The notes under the pieces are model-generated. The model did not search any database, was not told where the DNA came from, and saw nothing but the letters and a program-made list of their open reading frames with translations. This document shows, in pieces, positions 55,880 to 64,000 of a DNA stretch of 64,000 bases. Position 1 is the first letter of the stretch, and each line of letters starts with the position of its first letter. The position numbers and the translations under genes were made by a program. Source of the stretch: Onchidella celtica (taxonomy: Eukaryota; Mollusca; Gastropoda; Systellommatophora; Onchidiidae); assembly GCA_963931925.1 (NCBI GenBank), contig OZ007567.1, positions 87,513,998 through 87,577,997 on the forward strand. Reading direction: 5' to 3'.

Positions 55880-56356
55880 CTAACAGTAACAGAGCAGAAA
55901 TTAATCTCCCTCTCATTTCTGATACCGTGCCGGTACACAAATTTAAGAAACAATTATGCACCACTCCCATCTAACCCAGACTGAAACAGGTCAAATAGAG
56001 TGGCATGCTATATCAATATTCATCTTAACTACTGTACTTTTGTCAATATTTTTCTTCTGGATACGTCCACTTTATGAAATGGAAATGTAATATACGTGCG
56101 AACTGTTTATCAGTTAAGCCCATGGAGTAACTTGAATTTAAAAGTTGAGAGCAATCATATTAGTAATAAGTAAATTCTTTTTCAGACGTCGGTGGAAAAA
56201 TCTCTCTGTTGCAGTCCTCAGTCTGATATTGTATTCTTTTATCCAAAATATTAATCTTGCAGTGTAAAATCTAATTCAGAATTTTTCACACATTGCGGCA
56301 GTGATGCTGCTTTGCAACATTTTCTGTAAGACAATATTTATTTCTTAGATGGTTAA
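55880..56356 (+). repeat. Duplicated block, copy 2, part b
   Basis: Aligns with 20860-21297, e.g. AAACAATTATGCACCAC and ATGGAAATGTAATATACGTG. Confidence 0.65.
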
Positions 56357-56689
56357 ACGTGTACAAAAAAACTTACCTTTAACACCTAACAATATCATGA
56401 TATGGAACAATCTCTTTGAAAAGTCAGGACTTAGGGAAAATTCATTTCTGGTCAATTTTCATCAACACGGAAAAACTCTCACTGTCAATTGTAATAGATG
56501 CTGGGCTTCGGTCCAATCCGAACATGATGACTAATTTGCAGATCACGCGCAATTATCAACGGTCTGTTTGCTGAAAACCAAACAGAAAATAACTCAGGCG
56601 TCATCAATCCTTGTGTCCACGCATTTAGGTTGAGTCCAGAATACCTACAGATGTCGCCGAACACTGCATTTCGATTGATATTGTTGTTA
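56357..56689. other. Stretch before the trinucleotide array
   Basis: A 61-codon plus frame (56349-56534) has no recognisable domain. Nothing else seen. Confidence 0.35.
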
Positions 56690-56841
56690 TTATTGTTATT
56701 ATTATTTCTTGTTGTTGTTGCTGCTGCTGCTGCTGTTGTTGTTGTGCTTTGTTGCTGTTGTTGTTGTTGTTATTGTTGTTGCTGCTGCTGCTGTTGTTGT
56801 TATGTTGTTGTTGCTGTTGTTGTTGTTTTTGTTGCTGCTGC

Positions 56842-56879
<38 letters not shown>

Positions 56880-56992
56880 TGTTATTGTTGTTGTTTTGTT
56901 GCTGCTGCTGCTGCTGTTGTTGTTGTTGTTGTTGCTGCTACTGCTGTTGTTGTTGCTGCTACTGTTGTTGTTGTTGTTGTTGTTGCTGCTAC

Positions 56993-57023
<31 letters not shown>

Positions 57024-57457
57024 GCTGCTGCTGCTGCTGTTGTTGTTGTTGTTGTTGTTGTTGCTGCTACTGCTGTTGTTGTTGTTGTTGCTGCTACTGC
57101 TGTTGTTGTTGTTGTTGTGCTGCTACTGCTGTTGTTGTTGTTGTTGTTGCTGCTGCTGTTGTTGTTGTTGTTGTTGTTGCTGCTACTGTTGTTGTTGTTG
57201 TTGTTGCTACTGCTGTTGTTGTTGTTGTTGTTGTTGTTGCTGCTGCTGCTGTTGTTGTTGTTGTTGTTGCTGCTACTGTTGTTGTTGTTGTTGTTGTTGT
57301 TGCTACTGCTGTTGTTGTTGTTGTTGTTGCTGCTACTGTTGTTGTTGTTGTTGTTGTTGCTGCTGCTACTGCTGCTGTTGTTGTTGTTGTTGCTGCTACT
57401 GCTGTTGTTGTTGTTGTTATGGCTGCTACTGCTGTTGTTGTTGTTGTTGTTGCTGCT

Positions 57458-57489
<32 letters not shown>

Positions 57490-57520
57490 TGCTGTTGTTG
57501 TTGTTGTTGTTGCTGCTATT

Positions 57521-57552
<32 letters not shown>

Positions 57553-57624
57553 TGTTGTTGTTGTTGTTGCTGCTGCTACTGCTGTTGTTGTTGTTCCTAC
57601 TACTGCTGTTGTTGTTGCTGCTAC

Positions 57625-57670
<46 letters not shown>

Positions 57671-57682
57671 ACCACTGCTGCT
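56690..57682 (+). repeat. (TTG/CTG/CTA)n array, left arm of the inverted repeat
   Basis: Nearly 1 kb of TTG units punctuated every 25-40 bp by CTGCTG or CTGCTACTG. All three plus frames and one minus frame stay open for hundreds of codons, giving poly-Leu, poly-Cys, poly-Val/Ala and poly-Thr. These are consequences of the triplet period, not genes. Confidence 0.95.
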
Positions 57683-58131
57683 GCTGCAGTTTTACATAAA
57701 ATCATTTGTGAGGCTTCTCTTCTTCCCTTGACAGCGAATACTGTTTACCCCATAAAACTGCATGTAATTAACAGAGAAGAGAGGTCAATGACACCAGGCA
57801 TTTGTCGCAGACAAAACTGCTATGTAATTCAATGAGGCTGCTCCAGACATGATCAAACGCATTCCTCATTAAGTAGTTCAATTTATTCAGTGTTAGTTCC
57901 AGCCAACCTAAAGTCCCTGACATTAAATGGTCATAGCAATTGCACAGGCAGAAGGTCGTCAGTTTTACTCCACTTTACGTGATACACTATCTACAGTTCT
58001 TACTGTCTCCAGATTTTGATGAACTTCAACAATAAATGTGTCAACTCCTCTGTCTTCGATCTGATTATGTACGTATACTCGGAGAGCGAGTGGTGCCCCC
58101 GGCCTGTGAAAATTATGCAAGGAAAAGTGCC
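57683..58131 (+). repeat. Inverted-repeat left arm, unique part
   Basis: Reverse complement of, from inside out, 59808-60139, 61266-61286 and 62559-62984 (with insertions). Identity is high but not perfect. Confidence 0.88.
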
Positions 58132-58259
58132 CCCCTCCCCCAAAGAGTGTGAAAAGCATACTTGGCATGTTCAAAGGAGCATTTCAATTGTGATAAAGTA
58201 TTTTGAAAAAGGATTTTTTTTAAAAATCAAAGAATTTGTTGGATTGCATATTAATGAAA

Positions 58260-59003
58260 AGGCTGCCCTTATCCGTCAACTTTATCGACGGATTCGCCCA
58301 GGTTTATCCGTCAACATTGTCGACGAATACTGCCCAGGTTTATCCGTCAACATCATTGACTAATTGACTAATTGACTATTAACAAAAACAACAAACAAAC
58401 AAGCAAACTGGATTTATTCCTAATGTTATTGGATTTAAAAAAATTACCAAACACATTGATTACTGACAAAAAGACTTTTTATAAGAAAAGAAAAAAAAAA
58501 CCTACTACCGACAGGTAGATTAAAAAAAAAAAACTGGATTTCTTCCGTTATTGTTCTTGGAAAAAAAAGAAAAAAGCTTGATGCCTAATAAAAAGACGTG
58601 AAAAAAAAAAAAAAAACCTGCCGCGCTGAGAGTCGAACCACTGCCATCAGAGATGCTAACAACTACGCTACTGAGAACCCTGACTACTTGCGAGAAAAGT
58701 CTTACTATAGGCATAACCAAACTAAGAAACCCATATCAACGGATTAGACCTGAACCTTCGTGTAAACATTAAATCAATAAAATTTCCCAGTCTCTCCAAT
58801 TTCAATATAGATCCAGTTTTCAACACTCGCCCAATATGAACGTTGATCGCGTCGGGATATACGCTCATACGGAACAATGGAGGAAGAGGGAGAAAGGGTT
58901 CAAATCAGGGGAGATGACTCGCCAAATATATAGAATTTATGTTGGCGGATAAAAAAAATCCTAGGGAAAATTTTATCCGTCAGTATCGTCGGATAAACAC
59001 TTA
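58260..59003 (-). mobile_element. Hairpin-rich non-autonomous element, copy 2
   Basis: Inverted copy of 8304-9166 in the loop of the large inverted repeat. It starts AGGCTGCCCTTATCCGTCAA with three iterated TTATCCGTCAAC..GACGGAT palindromes. It ends ..GTCGGATAAACACTT. The core has a degraded tRNA-like box B (minus strand near 58640). Confidence 0.7.
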
Positions 59004-59698
59004 GTAATGAAAATCAAATCGTATGTTCTTTCTTTTATAAAACAGCCAAAAAGCCCTTTCAAAATGCCGATTAAAGTTTTAGAGCATTAAACCCTATCAT
59101 GGATATTCATCACTCTGATGGCAATAGCTCGCACGGGGAAGGAGGGGGAGGGGAGTGGAAGTCAAGCGTATGAAGCTCGTACATGATACGTACTCTAAGT
59201 CGCATTCCTTCATAACTGAACGAAAAAGACTAGTGCCAGCAATTTGTGGACATAATTATTCTGGGAGAAGGATTGGTTCGCCTCGGTATTCTGTGTCTCG
59301 GCTTTAAGGATGGGTCCTGTGTAGAGGTCGTTCATGGTTTTGGTAGTGTTTGTCTGTGTGTTCTTGTGTTTGTGTCACCATGGCCTGGGGTTTTGTCCAT
59401 TTCATTGGGTAGTGGATCGTCAGTGTTTAAATCCAAGGCTTTCCACCCTTGGATACATTCATTCCTAAGGGTAAATTTCGCCTACGTGGGGGGAAAAAGG
59501 GGTGGGAGGAAGGTCAGTTTCCTGATTCTGTAATATAATAGAAGTCAATATAGGTAAGCAGAAGCTCGGGGGGAGACAGAGCACTAAGACAACAGTTTAA
59601 GAGAAAATAAGTGTTAGGCGGACCAAGGTTGTAGTGCCTAGTTAGTGCTCAGGAAAGCAAAGCGGGAGAGACAGAAGGGAGAAAGAAAAATGATCAAG
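59004..59698. other. Loop of the inverted repeat, remainder
   Basis: No supported frame. The 59246-59533 frame has no domain. Confidence 0.4.
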
Positions 59699-59789
59699 AT
59701 GGGACTAGAACCCGCGACCTCTGCTACGGCACCCGTCGCCTTGCCAAGGAGAAAACAGATCGCTTAACCGTTCGGCCACTCCGTCTCTC
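59699..59789 (-). tRNA. Type-II tRNA-like (Ser/Leu) pseudogene
   Basis: On the minus strand: GTGGCCGAACGGTTAAGC (box A/D-arm of tRNA-Ser/Leu), a long variable region, GGTCGCGGGTTCTAGTCCC (box B) and a TTTTT shortly after. The acceptor and T stems do not pair well. Likely a SINE head or a dead tRNA. Confidence 0.5.
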
Positions 59790-59807
59790 AAAAAAGACAC
59801 GATCGTG

Positions 59808-60139
59808 GCACTTTTCCTTGCATAATTTTCACAGGCCGGTGGCACCACTCGCTCTCCGAGCGTACGTACATAATCAGATCGAAGACAGAGGAGTTGACAC
59901 ATTTATTGTTGAAGTTCATCAAAATCTGGAGACAGTAAGAACTGTAGATAGTGTATCACGTAAAGTGGAGTAAAACTGACGACCTTCTGCCTGTGCAATT
60001 GCTATGACCATTTAATGTCAGGGACTTTAGGTTGGCTGGAACTAACACTGAATAAATTGAACTACTTAATGAGGAATGCGTTTGATCATGTCTGGAGCAG
60101 CCTCATTGAATTACATAGCAGTTTTGTCTGCGACGAATG
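59808..60139 (-). repeat. Inverted-repeat right arm, inner part
   Basis: Inverse of 57795-58131 with scattered substitutions. It ends at GAATG (60135-60139), the target site of the first insertion. Confidence 0.9.
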
Positions 60140-61265
60140 TGTCATGAGCAGAGCTAAGGTCTTGGGGATCTAACGACTGCACGAGAGGCAACTAACACAC
60201 TCGGACCCAAACACACAAGAAATTACTACATAACAAAAATAAACGTTTGTCAGGCCGGCCGGGCCGTAATATTATTACATAAAATATATACGAAACAAAT
60301 CACAATAGAGGTATGTTCAAAGCAAAAATTCCAATTACTAACTTATTCTAATCTATCTAATTTACTGCAATCAATATTACAATGGTATATTATTATAAGA
60401 ACACTGTGAATGCTGGGATGGCACAGTACGTTTTCAAGACCTACAGAAACACAATTTGGCTTGCAGGTATTTAAGTAGCTTGTATAAATACATATATGCA
60501 ATCACTCAAACAATATTCATCTCAATATCAACGTGCAATAATTTGTCACTGGCATGGAGATAGTTTTACACTAAGGGATGCTCGTTCGTCGAGTCCAAGC
60601 TGTGGTTTTCTCTCTATCTCAATTCCTATGAGTGAATAATATAAGTTACCGTTATTCACATCTACTAAACTGTAGGCGTGAAAATCAGGACATCGCAGTG
60701 TGGACTCTTTAGGTCAGCCCACCCAAACCTTCTTTCTAGAGCTGTCTTTCTCTGTCACTAGTATCAGCTCTCTCGCTATGTCAGTCCGATGACAAGGACT
60801 GCCCGCCTTCATGCCGCTCAGTTCAGGTACTGGCTAACCGGAGATGCGTCACGTGAACGATTCTTGGCTTCTCGTCTGCACTCAATGAATTTCAATGCTA
60901 CATGAACTTTTATACTAACTAGATACCCAGTGGGGTTACTCCGCTGCTAAATCAGTTCGGCAATCTTATTGGCCGAAACCTCCAGCTTGGTGTATTAATC
61001 TCTGCACTAATCAGTTAACGTGCAAAACCTGTCTAGTCATACCTAGCAATGTCGGCAATCCCCACCTTATCTCACCCCTACTCCATTACTTCTGATCACG
61101 AACATCAAAACCCAAAGCGTGAATCTAATATTTTAACTTTGCAATTTCCCACTCACCAACAATAATTCGCGGGGACCGTTCAAGGCCACCAGCCAGTTTC
61201 TCATGGCCCTGACAAGTAAACAACTCACGGCCTTGAGTGACATTTCATTTTATCGACTCTTGACA
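60140..61265 (+). mobile_element. LTR-like insertion 1 in the right arm
   Basis: TGTCATGAGC..CTCTTGACA, 1,126 bp, flanked by GAATG at 60135-60139 and 61266-61270. The left arm shows the uninterrupted sequence at the same point. TG..CA ends and a 5-bp duplication indicate a solo LTR or small LTR element. Includes a region around 60720-60850 without coding. Confidence 0.75.
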
Positions 61266-61540
61266 GAATGCCCGGTGACATTGACCTGTCACGATTAAGG
61301 TTGATGGCCTTGTACGCCACGAGTGTAGAGGGGGTAAACTTAGTAGGGGAGAAGGGGATTTTAAAGTTGTTGACGAGCATGAAGGGTTACTATCACGAGT
61401 AAGGTCGGTGGCCTTGTGCGCCACGAGTCTAGAGGGGGTGAGCTTAGCAGGGGAAAACACAGTTTTTAACATTGTTGACGAGCGTGAAAAGATACACACG
61501 TCTCGCTTTAAACTAGTCCCGTGTGCAGGCCCCTCGGGAG

Positions 61541-61548
61541 TATAAATA
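61541..61548 (+). promoter_or_regulatory. TATA box of the solo LTR
   Basis: TATAAATA preceded by a GC-richer patch about 250 bp into the LTR, the expected U3 position. Confidence 0.55.
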
Positions 61549-61612
61549 GAGGAGAAGCTCGACACACGTGGTTCCCAGATCATTCGTTCCCAGAGGAAGA
61601 AGCAGAGAGTAC

Positions 61613-61800
61613 CGGTCCGGGCGACAAGTGGAAGGTCGTGCCATGGGGACCAGAGGTGTTAGGTGTGTGAGGGATCTATGATGTTCCCATTAATTGTTTC
61701 CCAAAAAGCAGAATTTATCGGTCCGGGCGACAAGTGGAAGGTAGTGCCATGGGGACCAGAAGTGTTAGGTGTGAGGGATCCATTATGTTCCCATAGAAGT
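61613..61800. repeat. 106-bp tandem duplication in the LTR
   Basis: CGGTCCGGGCGACAAGTGGA and CCATGGGGACCAGA recur at a 106-bp offset (61613 and 61719). Confidence 0.8.
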
Positions 61801-61805
61801 TCGTT

Positions 61806-62110
61806 GATGATCGATGGCGGGTGTGAACCGCCTGTTTTCTATTCGTTTGCAGCTTAAGGAGTCCTGAGGAGGAGATGGGAACCCTTCAGGAACCAGTGAT
61901 GATCGATGACGGGTGTGAACCGTCTGTTTTCTATTCGTTTGCAGCTTAAGGAGTCCTGAGGAGGAGATGGGAACCCTTCAGGAACCAGTGATGATCGATG
62001 ACGGGTGTGAACCGTCTGTTTTCTATTCGTCTGAAGCTTAAGGAGTCGTGAAGAGGAGATGAGAACCCTTCAGGAGCTAGTGATTTACGATGGCGGGTGT
62101 GAACTGTATG
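61806..62110. repeat. 92-bp tandem repeat, three full units plus a partial
   Basis: GATGATCGATG.CGGGTGTGAAC starts at 61806, 61898, 61990 and, degenerate, 62082. The first units are nearly identical and the last most diverged. Confidence 0.9.
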
Positions 62111-62568
62111 TTTTCTTATTCGTTTGAAGCCAGGGGCGTCTGTTCCCCTTTATCGTTGAAGTTTGAGATCTAGGGAGGATCGTTTGAACTCTGGAGACGT
62201 GAAATTGCACCAGCGAGGAGATCAGCTGTCGACAGAGACTCTTGAGTATAAATAATTAAGTTTATGGACAAAGGGGTTAGATGTTAGTTGGGGAGTAGAG
62301 AATAGCCATCGTCCCCGAGAGGGATTTTCACATATCTGTTTTGTGACTGTGTATTTGATTGTTATGAGTTGAATGTTTTGGCATAAGTTATTTGTCATGC
62401 ATTTAGTATTAAATATCGTTTGATTTAAAATTTCACTCCATGTGTTCGTTGGTCGCTGATCTGCTTGCTTGGCTTGTTAGCTGGGTTTGAAAGGAAAAAT
62501 AAGTTAAGTATACATCACACACGTGGTCGTGACAATCTTCACGCACGTGATCGTGACAGACTTCTCTT

Positions 62569-62884
62569 AATAATAATAATAATAATAATAAATAGAATTT
62601 CTATAGAGCATTTCTAATAAACTTCTTACTCAATGCGCTGTACATTGCATCATAATTCATGCATACACTTTCCAAATCTCATACTAAAACACGCACTCTC
62701 ATCCATACAAACTTTCAGTTTCACACACATAGACGCTCGTAGTCAAATAACACTAGCTTATATAATCAATTGTAACATCAAAGTACAGAATAGAATTTTG
62801 AAAATTTAAAAGTTTCGGTGATGTTTTACGCTTTTCTTAAAGCTTTCAATGAAACAGGATAAACTTGCATGGATTATGCCTAGA
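62569..62884 (-). mobile_element. LINE 3' end with (TTA)n tail, copy 2
   Basis: The same 3'UTR as 50066-50350 (AGAATTTCTATAG, CAATGCGCTGTACATTGCAT, CACGCACTCTC), here inserted with a TCTCTT duplication (62563-62568 and 62885-62890) relative to the left arm. The last about 35 bp at 62850-62884 are not in copy 1 and may be filler from 5' truncation. Confidence 0.82.
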
Positions 62885-62984
62885 TCTCTTCTCTGTTAAT
62901 TACATGTAGTTTTATGGGATAAACAGTGTTCGCTGTCAAGGGAAGAAGAGCCTTACAAATGATTTTATGTAAAACTGCAGCAGC
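62885..62984 (-). repeat. Inverted-repeat right arm, outer unique part
   Basis: Inverse of about 57683-57785, including the ACTGCAGCAGCAGCAGTGG junction with the triplet array. Confidence 0.9.
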
Positions 62985-63086
62985 AGCAGCAGTGGCAAAA
63001 ACAACAGCAGCAACAACAACAACAACAGCAGCAGTAGCAGCAACAACAGCAACAGCAGCAGCATCAGCAGCAACTACAGCAGCAGT

Positions 63087-63117
<31 letters not shown>

Positions 63118-63955
63118 ACAGCAGCAGTAGCAGTAGCAACAGCAGCAGCAACAACAACAACAGCAGCATCAGTAGCAGCAACAACAACAACAACAACAGC
63201 AGCAGTAGCAGCAACAACAACAACAACAACAGCAGCAGTAGCAGCAGCAGCAACAACAGCAGTAGCAGCAACAACAACCACAGCAGCAGTAGCAGCAAAA
63301 ACAACAACAACATCAGTAACAACAACAACAACAGCAGCAGCAGTAGCAGCAACAACAACAACAACAACAGCAACAGCAACAACAACAGCAGCAGCAGTAG
63401 CAGCAGCAACAACAGCAGTAGCAGCAACAACAACCACAGCAGCAGTAGCAGCAAAAACAACAACAACATCAGTAACAACAACAACAACAACACCAACAGT
63501 AGCAGCAACAACAACAACAACAGCAGCAGTAGCAGCAACAACAACAACAACAGCAACAGTAGCAGCAACAACAACAACAACAGCAGCAGTAGCAGCAACA
63601 ACAACAACAGCAACAGTAGCAGCAAAAACAACAACAACAACAGCAGCAGTAACAGCAGCAACAACAACAACAACAGCAGCATTAGCAGCAGCAACAACAA
63701 CAACAGCAGTAGCAGTAGCAGCAGCAACAACAATAGCAGCAGTAGCAGCAGGAACAACAACAGCAGTAGCAGTAGCAGCAGCAACAACAATAGCAGCAGT
63801 AGCAGCAGCAACAAAAACAAAAGCAGCAGTAGCAGCAGCAACAACAACAACAGCAGTAGCATTAGCAGCAGCAACAACAACAACAGCAGCAGTAGCAGCA
63901 AAAACAACAACAACATCAGTAACAACAACAACAGCAACAGTAGCAGCAACAAAAA

Positions 63956-63987
<32 letters not shown>

Positions 63988-64000
63988 GTAGCAGCAGCAG
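62985..64000 (-). repeat. (CAA/CAG/TAG)n array, right arm, runs off the window
   Basis: Reverse-complement counterpart of 56690-57682, at least 1,016 bp. Open frames giving poly-Leu or poly-Val/Ala are repeat artefacts. It has more TAG interruptions and is less regular than the left arm. Confidence 0.95.

Larger units (their letters stand above)
61287..62558 (+). mobile_element. LTR-like insertion 2 in the right arm (solo LTR)
   Basis: Starts TGTCACGA and ends TCGTGACA, a perfect 8-bp inverted terminus, 1,272 bp. Flanks are GACC (61283-61286) and GACT (62559-62562), a 4-bp duplication with one change; the left arm has one uninterrupted GACC. It contains a TATAAATA box at 61541 and tandem repeats (106 bp x2, 92 bp x3-4). 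No internal domains, so a solo LTR. Confidence 0.8.

Noticed and set aside
56630-57835. Open frames of 203-401 codons (poly-Leu, poly-Cys, poly-Val/Ala, poly-Thr)
   Set aside because: They arise because the TTG/CTG repeat has no stop codon in most frames; several frames are open at once and composition is pure repeat.
62880-63979. 185- and 301-codon minus-strand frames
   Set aside because: Same triplet-repeat artefact on the other arm.

Overview
The window reads as animal nuclear DNA, most likely from a lophotrochozoan and probably a gastropod mollusc. It has long AT-rich non-coding tracts, spliced metazoan genes and an unusually dense, nested load of transposable elements. The element types seen are Helitrons, Gmr1-like and other Ty3/gypsy LTR elements, CR1/Rex1-type LINEs, tRNA-derived SINEs, Harbinger- and Merlin-like relics, and possible Penelope-like fragments. 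The species assignment is inference. Nothing bacterial, plasmid or viral stands out.

Only two host genes can be supported. Both are on the minus strand and both encode membrane transport proteins. A CNNM-type (ancient conserved domain, DUF21 + CBS pair) protein starts at 11418. Its first coding exon is 11418-10089 and its second is 7093-6950, joined by a clean GT-AG intron carrying a SINE and a hairpin-rich element. Later exons (cNMP-binding-like domain) were not found and must lie before position 1 or be too diverged to read by eye. An SLC22-type organic cation/carnitine transporter (27120-25411) has its whole 569-residue coding region in one exon, with a probable 5'UTR splice acceptor just upstream.

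The rest is mobile and repetitive DNA. 1-13.6 kb: the CNNM gene with short repeats and a LINE 3' fragment beside its first exon. 15.5-21.3 kb: a block also present, diverged, at 54.7-56.4 kb; here it has taken a Rex1/CR1-like LINE and a 2.3-kb Helitron, while the other copy has taken a different insertion. 27.7-33.3 kb: SINE, Merlin and Harbinger relics. 34.1-53.2 kb: a cluster of minus-strand Gmr1-like Ty3/gypsy copies (integrase before reverse transcriptase, RNase H ending next to the polypurine tract and LTR, tRNA-Pro-type primer site), a plus-strand gag-protease ORF of another gypsy element, two full-length non-autonomous Helitrons that have themselves received insertions, and a four-unit tandem Helitron array inserted between A and T inside a reverse transcriptase frame. 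56.7-64 kb: a very large imperfect inverted repeat whose arms each carry about 1 kb of TTG/CTG (CAA/CAG) repeat; the right arm is interrupted by two LTR-type insertions and a LINE 3' end, each with a target-site duplication.

The most useful property of the window is that many insertions have an empty-site partner within the same 64 kb (duplicated blocks, paired Helitrons, opposite arms of the inverted repeat). Insertion boundaries and relative order can therefore be read directly.
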